Source: Symbiodinium sp. CCMP2592 (lineage: Eukaryota > Sar > Dinophyceae > Suessiales > Symbiodiniaceae). From it: a DNA stretch of 64,000 nucleotides. Where the stretch lies: positions 715,865-779,864 of the forward strand of contig CAJNDT010000946.1 of assembly GCA_905221615.1 (NCBI GenBank), read 5' to 3'. Under the pieces are notes generated by a model that did no database searches, had not been told where the DNA came from, and saw only the letters and a list, made by a program, of their open reading frames with translations. The translations under genes and the position numbers were made by a program. Below are positions 55,401 through 64,000 of the stretch, in pieces (position 1 is the stretch's first letter; every line of letters starts with the position of its first letter).

Positions 55401-58400
55401 TCGGTTTGGCGAGTGTGGTGTTCGACTTCCTTCTGAGGATAGCATCATTAGGATCAAGCTGTGTCGGACACATGACTCAGGGCTGTTATGCATAAACATA
55501 ACAGAAGGTTTGATTCAGGTGAAACAACCCCGTCTCATAAGGAGCTTCCAAATCCCCTCACCGCCAGTTCCTATATTTAGGTCTGCCGCCGCCGCCGCCT
55601 TAGCTCACTCAGAGTCTGTGAGCACCCCTCGAGATGCAACAGCGGCAGATGACGCAGTGGCAACAAGTCGCAGTCACAGTACTGTAGATGCAGGCCATGG
55701 TCATAGCACTGTAGGCGTAGGCCACGGTCACAGCTTCACAACGACAGCTGAGAATCGCAACAACACTAAGCGACGTATAAGCGTAGCGTTCCCGAATCAT
55801 TGCATGGTAGGCACGTCCGTAGGAGACACGGAGCCCGCCGCGATGGCCGCAGAGGAGGGGCAGCTGCCTAAGAAGGCGCCCCCGACGGCAAAGGCTGCAC
55901 CGAAGATTTCAGCAGCGCCGGAGCCTGGCCACAGTGCCATGGCGACCTCGCCTGCGGTCGGCCACAGTGCCGTACCGGTGATCACACCTGCCTTCCCCGC
56001 GCATGCGCCCAAGGCACCGCCTGGAGGAAGCGGCTTGCCAAAGAAGGCGCCTCCCACAGAGAAGGCAAGGCCTGGGGATAGCCCAGGGATACCGCCAGCA
56101 GCCCGTGCCACAGTGCATCCGAAGGAGATCGCACGAGGGCACCGTGAGCTGGCCGAGTTCGATGCGGTTGTGAAGAAGGACCCGCACAATAGGCCCCTGG
56201 TTATAATGGCAGGTGGTGGACCCCATGGTCCGGAGCTCGACACTCCTCTTCCAGCATCCGTGTATAATCCGGATTTGGCCTTGCTGCCGTACTATGCGGG
56301 GGACACAGCGAACCCGGACATCATCATTGATGTTTTTACCTGGGGCTATGAGCACCATGCCTGGCTGCAACGCGTCAGAGGGAAGTGGACGGCGGCCGAG
56401 CTCTTCGCACAGCACGAAGAGATGGAAACGCATGCGATCACGACGTATGCGAGTGCCACTCGCTATATGCTAGTGATGTTGGACATGGTGTGGCTTAAGG
56501 ACGATCGGAAAGACGATCTGACGCCAGCAGAAGCCCAACAGCGCAACGACGAACAGCGCGACCGCACAAAGCATGTTGGGTCGAACCCCGATATAATTCG
56601 GGAGCACGCGGATCATCCCAACCTGATCGCCCACGTCAGGCACATCGTGGCGAACGTCCTTGACGCTAAGGACGCTGGGATTCGGTCCATTGCCGTGCAT
56701 GTGGTTTGCAAAGCCAACAGACATAGATCTGTTGCGGCGGGCATCCTTGCCCATGCAACGCTTTTGGAGCTCGTGCCAGACTGCTCCGTCAGCCTCACTC
56801 ACATGAGTGCAGCGAATAGTTGGCCCTTCATGGGCAGCAAGGCGTGCAAAGGACAGTGCCCCAAGTGTTTGCACCGCGCCCCTGGCATAGCCCAGGAGGT
56901 CGAGGAGCTTACGAGGTGCTTCGTCGAGGCTGTCCGCACAGACGGACCAGAGGATAATGAGTGCATCCTTGTCGTGGAGCCGCAGTGTGCACGCCCCGAT
57001 GATCAGCCTACATATGCTGAGCGGTTTCATGCGCAGATGCTTGCAGAGGGCCGCATACCGGCACCGGTGACAGGGGTAGGCCCCCTTGATAGGCCTCCCA
57101 TGGCAGGCGAAACCGCGTATCAGGCTGCAACCCGCATGGGGCTGGTCGGCAAGACACATACATCGTATGTGGCAAAGTACGACCCGAACTCGCTCACTGC
57201 GGCGATGAACCGTGCACAGGGCACAGCCCCTGGAGGACGTCTGCCTTCGGTTACTTTTAGCTCGGGTCCTAACCCTGCTAGTTCTAGCGTAGGTGCGTCA
57301 GCCAAGGGCGGAGCGGCCCCCATAGAGAGGCCGAAGGCTACACCAGCACCGCCGCCGGCAAAGTCCGGTGGAGCACAGGACCGCGCAGCGACGCCGACAG
57401 GGTCGTCGGCTCGGATTCGCAAGCTCGAGGCTGAGGTCCACGACCTCACTGATGCGAATCGCTGCCAGGAAAGCACTATAAGTGACTTGAGAGAAGCCCT
57501 CAGCAACGTGAAGCGGCAGCGCGATAATGCGTATGATCGGCTGCAGGACATGCGTGAGAGGGCAGAAGACGCGGAGACTCGAGCCGATAGGGCCGAGGCG
57601 GAGCTCAAGAGGCTTACTCGCCGCTCCCGATCGCGTCGCAGGCGGAGGGATAGTTCCTCCTCGAGCAGGGGTCATCGCCGTGACCGTACCCGTGAGAGAC
57701 GGCGGATGGACTCCAGACCTCGGGATAGGTCCGAGGCTCCGACGCGCCAGCGCACCTCCCGTTGGGGTCGCGTCCGCGACCCAGGTGACCGTGCGGATCG
57801 GGACACAGTTCCCGAGCCAGAACGCATTCGTGCTGCAGGCCGGGACACAGCTCCCGAGCGTGATCGCACGAATCCTCGCCCCTCTGCACGGCCGGAGGTG
57901 GATGTCGAGCCCGACAAAGGCAAGGGCAAAGGCAAGGCGGCCCCGCACAGCGTGTATGATGAGGTCGAGTATGACGACGGCACAGGTGCGGGAGACTGGG
58001 ATCCACCGGGACCCAGGAGCAACCTCGGCAGCAGGCGCCCGCCTGAGCCGCCGGAGCCACCGCGCTTCCGAGGCAGTGCTGGTTACAATAGGTTTCCAGA
58101 GCGTGAGAATCCTCACCGCCCCATGACGGCCAGAGAGTCATGGTGGTATTTCCACGGCGATAGGCCGTCGGACGAGTGGAACGACGCGGAATGGGCAGAA
58201 TTCCGTCGTCAGTTTCCGAAGCCCCCAGGGCAAGGCAAGCTCGTCGAAATCGACGAGAAGATCCTGGCCATCGACGTTGGTGCCATTGCACTTAGCCCCG
58301 ACACAGGTTTCGGGTGGAACAGGCGCATCGTGTTTCAGGACTTCCCTGATGGTGTGCTGACTGACCTATATGAGGTCATGCGCGAGAAGCAGGCGCCAGC

Positions 58401-58854
58401 GTGCTGGATCGGTCCATATGCACCGAGACGTTTCTGGGCTGGTGATAAAAATCACCACGAACTCAGCGAGCGGCACAACATAAAGTGCACAGTGGTCACC
58501 CGCCACACAGGCCGTTCGTATAAACCGACGGGCAAGCTACGGGACATAGATCCCATAGGATACTTGTTTTCCCATCTGGATCCCGCCGACGGCTCCAGCT
58601 GGACGTATGAAGGCGCATGCTTTCCGCCGGGGTCAGACTCCGAGAAGCTGCCCACCGAAACCGGTGGAGCCGAGCAAGCATGCCCGACGCAAGAACCGTC
58701 GGAGGATGGGGCGTACGTCGCGCTTTGGGTGTTTCCCTTGGCGTTCGACGCGGCCACAGTGCCCCACCAGATCGAGGACACAGATGCCTTGAGTGCAGTG
58801 TATGAAAAACCGCAAACGACACTTTGGAAAGATTTCAATGGGCTTGAGGGTTGA
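52438..58854 (+). CDS. 2,138-aa Gag-protease-like polyprotein of a retroelement, with ExoX-C-like and RapZ-C-like modules
   Basis: The frame is open from about 52372, but the first ATG is 52438. Modules by residue from that Met: helical Gag/capsid-like region about 140-310; acidic and GKGKGK-rich linker; zinc knuckle CX2CX4HX6C from about 466 (CLKCGVIGHWAGDAAC); FSFGQHKGLTYERV at about 590, like the ExoX C-terminal domain; Cys-rich zinc-ribbon pairs about 681-750; VLDEGCNST at about 890, resembling a retropepsin active-site loop but with Glu after the Asp; proline/alanine linker; a RapZ-C-like module with CKANRHRSV (CX5R) at about 1424; coiled coil about 1658-1733; Arg/Ser-rich tract; conserved-looking C-terminal domain with EIDEKILAIDVGAIAL. 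No RT, RNase H or integrase motif was found, so it would depend on other proteins. One intronless 6.4-kb frame contrasts with the split genes nearby. Module names come from motif reading. Confidence 0.75.
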   Translation: MSVAGLRYQPNLWSQNLSPAETKSGSYIYDGTAAGFHDWCFRTQIRVLQHKEKQRREALKDLRFAESARAKSESPRKWRGRASQGTSASPTDGDGSSGIPASPSSAKRTKPASEAEDEDAESLPSHPSQVAGDDEQEPDTDPAVYTLQDIKDESLDMSECVSKILEGLRGDAFCIARDVGLERLLRHDGVDYLIEEIRRQAFPLQSEEASELFRQGQLLTGPLAKQPGEPMLSYIARRKRWWSTLRELDPDIRLSEAMRANLLVELSGLERNEQLMVKTAARVHTVDEYARVLVQHHSVVHMKERLLTQKDPSGPGKTWRRFDAKPQYPKFGYMGYDGSAAEYGHQEQQESAEGYGDGYGEEAYQATASGGDDADEWIDDEDLALQLNAYTAVAYEAEIDDLDDSYAESVQLAYAAQTAFAQAKGKGKGKNKGKSSGKSGGKVVRSNLTIADRKAKLAELKAKSRCLKCGVIGHWAGDAACKFSGKGNGPKGTTTPAQSGGTANAAAKPAAPKPQAYFAAVEEDDTECVHLSNASAGRLEGYPANLELTPSRTNTGKGRGSETLFSPQLRRTAAARIMRDSPPEGSDRVFSFGQHKGLTYERVLYTFPGYVLWGRTQKCPSINLADFLDWVTEYFDVRDDNPISITRRDVPLSQEPPPEPFQPEVRLAASAASSSEGPRKCRGGCKEFNKSGSNAYIDMRTCKKCGTVTKTKKEKPVIDQATCPHTSTERSGSSRKTSRIKCKLCGMLLDEQPQTERKARDDAATVLRESNTLDFDLLRSIVGSTGDSLPVEVVVPAIAQFQETIEGHFVTEPVISRGDLLAYLQEALDDHSASSTNNSWEVASARSRSSRASATRHAFVAFTEGVTDIHPALVDLPVVNIYEDKHVYAVLDEGCNSTVHGSDWIANAAGKLANFGYSTRFKPEGNRTFKGLSGATETLGSRTIPFSIMGLEQDLRVPGVLDSHEIKGTAPLLLSLYAQAQLGITKDLRFGECGVRLPSEDSIIRIKLCRTHDSGLLCINITEGLIQVKQPRLIRSFQIPSPPVPIFRSAAAAALAHSESVSTPRDATAADDAVATSRSHSTVDAGHGHSTVGVGHGHSFTTTAENRNNTKRRISVAFPNHCMVGTSVGDTEPAAMAAEEGQLPKKAPPTAKAAPKISAAPEPGHSAMATSPAVGHSAVPVITPAFPAHAPKAPPGGSGLPKKAPPTEKARPGDSPGIPPAARATVHPKEIARGHRELAEFDAVVKKDPHNRPLVIMAGGGPHGPELDTPLPASVYNPDLALLPYYAGDTANPDIIIDVFTWGYEHHAWLQRVRGKWTAAELFAQHEEMETHAITTYASATRYMLVMLDMVWLKDDRKDDLTPAEAQQRNDEQRDRTKHVGSNPDIIREHADHPNLIAHVRHIVANVLDAKDAGIRSIAVHVVCKANRHRSVAAGILAHATLLELVPDCSVSLTHMSAANSWPFMGSKACKGQCPKCLHRAPGIAQEVEELTRCFVEAVRTDGPEDNECILVVEPQCARPDDQPTYAERFHAQMLAEGRIPAPVTGVGPLDRPPMAGETAYQAATRMGLVGKTHTSYVAKYDPNSLTAAMNRAQGTAPGGRLPSVTFSSGPNPASSSVGASAKGGAAPIERPKATPAPPPAKSGGAQDRAATPTGSSARIRKLEAEVHDLTDANRCQESTISDLREALSNVKRQRDNAYDRLQDMRERAEDAETRADRAEAELKRLTRRSRSRRRRRDSSSSSRGHRRDRTRERRRMDSRPRDRSEAPTRQRTSRWGRVRDPGDRADRDTVPEPERIRAAGRDTAPERDRTNPRPSARPEVDVEPDKGKGKGKAAPHSVYDEVEYDDGTGAGDWDPPGPRSNLGSRRPPEPPEPPRFRGSAGYNRFPERENPHRPMTARESWWYFHGDRPSDEWNDAEWAEFRRQFPKPPGQGKLVEIDEKILAIDVGAIALSPDTGFGWNRRIVFQDFPDGVLTDLYEVMREKQAPACWIGPYAPRRFWAGDKNHHELSERHNIKCTVVTRHTGRSYKPTGKLRDIDPIGYLFSHLDPADGSSWTYEGACFPPGSDSEKLPTETGGAEQACPTQEPSEDGAYVALWVFPLAFDAATVPHQIEDTDALSAVYEKPQTTLWKDFNGLEG

Positions 58855-59730
58855 AACCAGCCAACCTGGCCTGCCCCAGGCCAGTGTGGTAGTAGTTGTT
58901 TGAAACACTAGACAGTCTGGGCGTAGGCTGAGAAAGCACGTGCCAGTTGTCGCTTGCTAAGCTATAATGTGAGCACTTCGTCCTTGCGATTCTTATGCAG
59001 GGGCTAGAAAATCAAGTAGTTCAGAGTTGTGCTTCGGATATTGCCATGGAACATACCAGCTAGTTGTAAGACCAACTCCAAGTTTGTTCCAAGAGGTAGA
59101 TTTGGGTCGCCGCCGGACAAAGGAAGTCCGGACATGTTTGTCCGGATAGTTGCACGTGCTTTTGGCTGCTTGCTTTGCCGAAAACTAGCAGCAGGGGGGG
59201 TGTAGCCATAACTGGTCGCTAAAGTTCAGATTATCGGCGGTAGGTGCTAGGAGCGCCACGACCGACGACGACACTGCGACTGCGACCAGAACGACCAGAC
59301 CAGACCACCATGACACTGCCAGCTGATCTGAGGTCCATCGGTTTTGATTTGTTGTTGGCCTTTTGAGTTTGGCGAAAATGATGATGATGCTTTCCGCTTG
59401 TTTGTGGCAGACTGTCGTCAATTGTCAACTTTTCGGTGTATGCAAGTTCTTGTTGTCCTGCACTTGGAACTGAACAACTTAGCCGAATCAGTCCTCGAGT
59501 CTTTGTATGTAAACGGGTAGCCTTTCTGCTCCGTGCTCAGCTTACCGGGTCTAGCTGAGAGTGCCAGTGCCTAGGCTTAGGCCCTGAACGAAGACGCATT
59601 TTCGTTTATATTTGACATGTGATCCACACATCCCAAACCTCGGCCAAGGCAGCCAGCCCAAGATTGTCGAAAGACTTGCATGTATGGGGCTACTGTAGTG
59701 TTATGATAGTGTTATGGAGATCAGCTGGCC
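58855..59730. other. 877-bp spacer with hairpins and polypurine-like run
   Basis: Begins 11 bases after the stop with CTGGCCTG/CAGGCCAG (58866-58884, 3-nt loop). A second hairpin TCCGGACA/TGTCCGGA lies at 59127-59146. GCAGGGGGGG|TGTAGCC at 59191 resembles a polypurine tract followed by an LTR start, but no matching LTR was found. No splice-like exon recognised. Confidence 0.45.
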
Positions 59731-62700
59731 ATGGCAGATGATGGCACGAGCTGGGCTTACCTTAGCTGCTTCGAAGACTGGCAAAGCCACCGCAGCAAGA
59801 GAAAGCCTGCTTTGGAAGCCGAGAGCTGTCCACCACACGTAAAGCGTTTGTGTGATGCTGCTTGTCAGCAGCACCCGGAGCTTGCCCAGGCTTTCAAAAT
59901 AGGTAGGCCAGTGAACGAAGGTGCGAGTCCGAGTGAACCGTTCCCAGTGCGTGGAATTGTCCAGATAAAAGTAGGCAGCAAGTATGCAGGTCATTTCTCT
60001 CCAGGTTGGTCGGAAAAAGCTTTCTTCATGCATGAAATTTGCCATGATGCTGCGCTAGATGCATACACGCTGGAAGTACAGAAGCGGCTTTGCTTTGCTC
60101 TGTGGGAAGACCCCGTGCATGCCAACTGCGTGACTCTCCCCAACATTCGAAAAGTGAACAAATCGGCATCGGCAGATTACTCGTGGATCGAGGATGTTCC
60201 TGTGTGTAGCGAAAACAAATCACACAAGAAGTCCTTGATATGCCTGATGACAGCCGCGAGCATAGGTTCCAGTGCTCCTGTGCAAAGCAGATCTGGTGCT
60301 GATCTGAAACAGAAATTATTGCAGCTTCATCTGTTTGAGCCTTCCAGCAATGACATACAGTTTCGCTGCCTCCGTGAGGTTCTAGGCGATGCAGTCTCTG
60401 AGAAATGCTTAGATTTTCCCGTGCTTCGTTTGCCTCGCATGATTGCCTTTTTGGTTGTCGTGGGTTTGTGGCACGAGGTTGTTATGCTGTCGCGTTGGAC
60501 GCACCCGCATTTTCCATCCCTTACTGCCTCCTTGCCCCAAGAATGGCTCACAACAGTGGCACACTCGCCTGAAGATGGATTGTCTACCCAGCTACTCACA
60601 CTGGATCACGTTGAGAACACGATGGGGTTGATGAGGCGTTTGGGCGCTCAGGTGTTGCCATCCTTGCTGGACGACGATGCAAGGGTCGGGTTGGAGATGG
60701 ATTTGGAGAGCTGTCTGAGGGCGTTGCGTGCTCACGGGCGTACCCTAGATGTTTCACATGCAGTGTATCACACAAAGCATTTCCGCGGTGGGATCCCGTC
60801 AGATGTTTTCGTGCAACAGCTTGTGGCAAGCTTGGACTTGAAAGACAAGAGTATGCTGAAGCGTCATGCAGAACGTTTTTGCGCTTGTTTGCCAAAAGTA
60901 TTCCGCCCCTTGCTCGATGCCTGGATGTCGGGACAAGTTGTTAGTGCCACATCGCTTGTGCGAGGTAGGCTGTTCCTGGACGTGGCCATGCAGCTTGTGC
61001 ATCGTCAAAATCTGTCAGATAGTGGCGGTGTATTGAAATACGCCTGGGGGGATGCATCATCTAAGTATGGGTTGGAGGTGTACAATTCTCGATACCGATG
61101 GTTCAAGAAGTCGCAGTGTGTGGAGCTTGCCCGTGCCTGGCGGTATTTGTGCAACAATCCATGGGGTCCAGAGGTAGATGATGAGATCTTACGGAAGAGA
61201 GCTGAGTGTTCCCAACTCCTCCATGACAGCATCCATCTCCACACCATGATGCCGCAACTCTTGGGCAGCAAGCGCACGACCTTGCCGGACAAAGTATCGG
61301 CGCATGTCCACGCCAGCCTCCTAGAGTGCTCCAGCCTGCAAGATCTTGACACCAGCTTTGATAATCATATCTCTTGGACATCAGATATGGGAGTAGAGGC
61401 AGGTCTGCCATCATTTGGCATACAAGGGGCTGAGAAAACCTTGCCCCCTTGGCTGCAGCCTGCAAGAGCCAATGTTGTAGAAGGAGAGGAATTTGTTGAA
61501 GACGGTCCTGTGGTGAATGAAGATGCAGCTGTGACGAAGCCTTTGATGCAACATGCTCTCCAGATGCCCGGGATTTGTCATTGCATCCACAATGCCACAG
61601 AGACTTTGGAGACAGCGTTCCATTGGTTTGAGACGTTCGTTGATCATTATAAGGTTTTAGACAAGTTCCTAAGCAGCAAGCAGCGGCGAGAGCGATTTGT
61701 GGAAGTGGTGATGTATGGTTCTCCTGCATATGAAACAGCCAAACAAGTCTTCTCAAAACAGGTGCCGGCGTTCTACACGAAGCGCTGGAATGCCTTCACA
61801 GACTGTTTGCGTGAAACGCTTCCCATGGCTTTGTTCCTGCGTTCACATTGGGATCATGTGCGGTACCTGGAGGGTTTGGAAAATGCGGCTTCAGTAGATG
61901 ATGGCTGGGCTCCAACGGACCTGAACAGCATATTGAGCAACAACTACTTTTTCGCATACTGGCGGATGCAGCTGAAGCTCCGGGGTCAGTTGAGCACATT
62001 CATGTCATGGGCAGAAGGGTGCAGCTGTCACAAAGTCCCTCGTCGACGTGCAAGTGACCATGAAGACGACTCGGAGGACCCGAAGTCAAGCATATCCTTG
62101 CAAAGCCTTCTGAATATGGAGATTACTTCTGCACGGCAGTTGCCCCGTAGGTGTCCCATGATGGGTTGTCAAGCTCCCTTTTTGGCCAGTGATCACCTCG
62201 AAACATTATCGAAGCGTTTGGCAGAGTCTTCGCACCATCTTGTTGCAGACTGCCATGAGCGGCTCAGTCAAGAAGAGTGGGGCACCTTGCTGTCTGAGTG
62301 GAAGCATGGGACTTCTGTGATTATTGAGAACCTCAAACTTCGGTTGGAGTTTTACACTTGTCTTCCTTGGGTGCTTCTCTCCGGGGCACATCCTGTGGCA
62401 AACGTAGCACGTCAGGGTCTCCAAAAAGCTTTGCGGTTGTGGGAGCAATTGCCAGATGATGCCAAAGCATCTCAGCACTTGCTTGTCCGAGGCTTGTTTC
62501 AGGATGCCGGTTTGAGTGAGCAGCTGGTGGCTTTTTTGGCATCAGACGACGACATAGAAAGTTTTCCCCAACTGGAGCAGTTTTTTGCCCCCTTGTCCTT
62601 TGTGCAAGTAGCTGAGCGGTTGATCGAGGCAGCTCACAAAGACTTAGGCCAATCTCGGCCCAAGAACTTCAGTATGAATCTACTCTCGATCAATATGCGT

Positions 62701-64000
62701 TTGCCTGAGCTTGACCGTTATCTGTGGCAGGACCCAGGCAACTTTGCAAAACTCGTAGATGCTTTCGAACAGTCCCGGCACTTGCGTTCATTCACTAGCA
62801 ATTTTCCTTGCTACCGAAACCACCCCAAAATGCTGTCAGTGGCTGGCAAAAGAAAATCTGCAAAGTTTGAAAGTTTTGTCAGGGAAGCTTTGTACCGTGA
62901 TGCGAGGCTGCAGTTTGCAGATGTCAAGGAGGCTGCAGAGACCCATAAGGCCGAAGTGAAAAAGAGAGAGGCTGCCCATAAACCCCACAAGAACAAAGTG
63001 AGACTTTCCGAAGCTGTGGTCGTAGGACGTGCCATCACAGACAGAATCCGCGAAGTAGCGCACGAGCAGCCCGGCACCATGTTTTCGATTCACGCTGGAC
63101 CAGACCAAGGCACAAGGTTTTTCACGCCAGTCCTGTTGAATCCATCTGGTCTGCGTCGCCCTGTGCATGCCCCATGTACTCTGCACGAGTATGCTCCTAC
63201 TGACATGCTTGTCACTGTTTGTGAGAATCGTGGATCTGTTGAAAGACCGCTTGTGAATGCCATGTCTGCAGGAAGCACAGAGACACTATCCATGCAGCAA
63301 TTGCTCGCAGCTTGCGATGACATGCATTCTTTCGTGAAAGAACTCCGTGTCTGGTCTCGGGGTGGTGGCTTGAAGTATTGCTTGCCGCTGTTGGGTGGAG
63401 GAGTTTCCACTTTGCTGCAAACATTGCTGGATCATGGTGCTGTGCCGGGCAAGGGGCGTGCTTTGGCAGTGCAGGATGGTGCTAGGGAAGGGTCTTTGCA
63501 GATGCTTCAAGGATCAGGGTATGTAGATCATTCCGCAGCAGGGTGGCAATTAACTCAGAAAGCTTTGCAGAGCATGGAGTTTTTTCGTGAGCTGAGCCAC
63601 CCGACATGTTTTGCAGATCCTGGAGAGAAGCCTCTGAGTGACATGTCAACACTCGAGCTTGTGTTCGTTCTGCAAAGCAAGTCATGGACTTGGTCAAAAT
63701 TGCCTGCCAAAAAGGTAGATCGGGATCAACTTGAGTTCGTTCCAGGAAAGGCCCTTGTCTGGCGCACGGTCGGAGTTACAGTGCCTGCTTCCTATATGCG
63801 TTGTTTGCTGGATGCAGACCGACTGCAGACTCAACACGGCATCAGTGCGATCCCTCATGGTTTGTCAACTGATGTGTATGAACAGATCTTCCTTGGGGTG
63901 CAGCCTGCTGAAGCTATTCGTGCCATTCAGGATCAACGTAGGAAGCGTAAGCGGGAAATCCAGGATCCGGGTCGTTTGCAGATCGATGTTGAAATAGGTG
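59731..64000 (+). CDS. Giant intronless ORF (at least 1,423 codons), 3' end outside window; possible transposase
   Basis: ATG lies in a strong context (GCCATGG), with an in-frame stop at 59707 upstream; no stop follows to the window edge. Seen by residue: YAWGDASSKYG about 438-448, which could be the first acidic residue of an RNase-H-like DDE fold; FHWFETFVDHYKVLDKFL about 630-648; FYTKRWNAFTDCLR about 681-694, resembling the TRWN motif of hAT-like transposases; EGCSCH about 762-767 and RRCPMMGCQAPFLA about 806-820, possible metal sites; a Lys-rich stretch about 1073-1094. Later residues (SIHAGPDQGTRFFTPVLLNP and following) were not recognised. It is not homologous in any visible way to the polyprotein upstream. 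The transposase idea is weak; a dinoflagellate-specific mobile-element protein or an intronless (retroposed) gene are alternatives. Confidence 0.7.
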   Translation, partial: MADDGTSWAYLSCFEDWQSHRSKRKPALEAESCPPHVKRLCDAACQQHPELAQAFKIGRPVNEGASPSEPFPVRGIVQIKVGSKYAGHFSPGWSEKAFFMHEICHDAALDAYTLEVQKRLCFALWEDPVHANCVTLPNIRKVNKSASADYSWIEDVPVCSENKSHKKSLICLMTAASIGSSAPVQSRSGADLKQKLLQLHLFEPSSNDIQFRCLREVLGDAVSEKCLDFPVLRLPRMIAFLVVVGLWHEVVMLSRWTHPHFPSLTASLPQEWLTTVAHSPEDGLSTQLLTLDHVENTMGLMRRLGAQVLPSLLDDDARVGLEMDLESCLRALRAHGRTLDVSHAVYHTKHFRGGIPSDVFVQQLVASLDLKDKSMLKRHAERFCACLPKVFRPLLDAWMSGQVVSATSLVRGRLFLDVAMQLVHRQNLSDSGGVLKYAWGDASSKYGLEVYNSRYRWFKKSQCVELARAWRYLCNNPWGPEVDDEILRKRAECSQLLHDSIHLHTMMPQLLGSKRTTLPDKVSAHVHASLLECSSLQDLDTSFDNHISWTSDMGVEAGLPSFGIQGAEKTLPPWLQPARANVVEGEEFVEDGPVVNEDAAVTKPLMQHALQMPGICHCIHNATETLETAFHWFETFVDHYKVLDKFLSSKQRRERFVEVVMYGSPAYETAKQVFSKQVPAFYTKRWNAFTDCLRETLPMALFLRSHWDHVRYLEGLENAASVDDGWAPTDLNSILSNNYFFAYWRMQLKLRGQLSTFMSWAEGCSCHKVPRRRASDHEDDSEDPKSSISLQSLLNMEITSARQLPRRCPMMGCQAPFLASDHLETLSKRLAESSHHLVADCHERLSQEEWGTLLSEWKHGTSVIIENLKLRLEFYTCLPWVLLSGAHPVANVARQGLQKALRLWEQLPDDAKASQHLLVRGLFQDAGLSEQLVAFLASDDDIESFPQLEQFFAPLSFVQVAERLIEAAHKDLGQSRPKNFSMNLLSINMRLPELDRYLWQDPGNFAKLVDAFEQSRHLRSFTSNFPCYRNHPKMLSVAGKRKSAKFESFVREALYRDARLQFADVKEAAETHKAEVKKREAAHKPHKNKVRLSEAVVVGRAITDRIREVAHEQPGTMFSIHAGPDQGTRFFTPVLLNPSGLRRPVHAPCTLHEYAPTDMLVTVCENRGSVERPLVNAMSAGSTETLSMQQLLAACDDMHSFVKELRVWSRGGGLKYCLPLLGGGVSTLLQTLLDHGAVPGKGRALAVQDGAREGSLQMLQGSGYVDHSAAGWQLTQKALQSMEFFRELSHPTCFADPGEKPLSDMSTLELVFVLQSKSWTWSKLPAKKVDRDQLEFVPGKALVWRTVGVTVPASYMRCLLDADRLQTQHGISAIPHGLSTDVYEQIFLGVQPAEAIRAIQDQRRKRKREIQDPGRLQIDVEIG

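Noticed and set aside
52458..58908. Many reverse-strand ORFs inside the polyprotein
   Set aside because: They are shadows of a long GC-biased forward frame and show no independent motifs.
52150..59730. A matching LTR pair around the polyprotein
   Set aside because: Sequences before 52321 and after 59201 show no convincing direct repeat by eye; a self-alignment would decide.

Overview
The window looks like nuclear DNA of a dinoflagellate, probably a Symbiodiniaceae/Suessiales-type genome. Four things suggest this: degenerate TTTAGGG/CCCTAAA telomere-like tracts scattered in both orientations; tiny exons (about 40-80 nt) separated by introns of about 0.3-3 kb; many GC and GA splice donors beside GT, mostly with AG|G acceptors; and long intronless ORFs at both ends that behave like mobile elements. 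No bacterial signals were found.

Layout. (1) 1-2731: 3' part of a non-LTR (LINE) retrotransposon, with reverse transcriptase, a Cys/His tail, a 3' hairpin and a (GAAATGT)3 tail. (2) About 4.4-21.4 kb: repeat-rich DNA with a scatter of short coding-like segments bounded by plausible splice sites, possibly the 5' exons of the next gene. (3) About 23.7-43.0 kb: a split gene not visible as any ORF. Fifteen exons encode a CfxQ/CbbX/SpoVK-family AAA+ ATPase: Walker A at 27405, Walker B at 33549, Arg-finger-like SRVPF, sensor-2-like GNGR, then a last exon with an IQ-like motif and a stop at 43041. (4) About 44.2-51.0 kb: a second set of coding-like exons, including one of about 400 nt, function not recognised. 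(5) 52.4-58.9 kb: a 2,138-aa intronless polyprotein with Gag-like region, zinc knuckle, ExoX-C-like module, zinc ribbons, retropepsin-like site, RapZ-C/CX5R-like module, coiled coil and RS-rich tract, but no visible RT or integrase. (6) 59,731-64,000: an uninterrupted ORF of at least 1,423 codons running off the window end, perhaps a transposase.

The DNA between exons is mostly short foldback (inverted-repeat, MITE-like) elements of roughly 80-120 bp in about 15 recognisable families, several with TA-type flanks, mixed with telomere-like tracts, micro- and minisatellites. At least three copies of one family are almost identical across 45 kb, so the elements are recent. Exon edges come from reading conserved protein motifs and splice phases by eye and may be off by a few bases; repeat edges are approximate.
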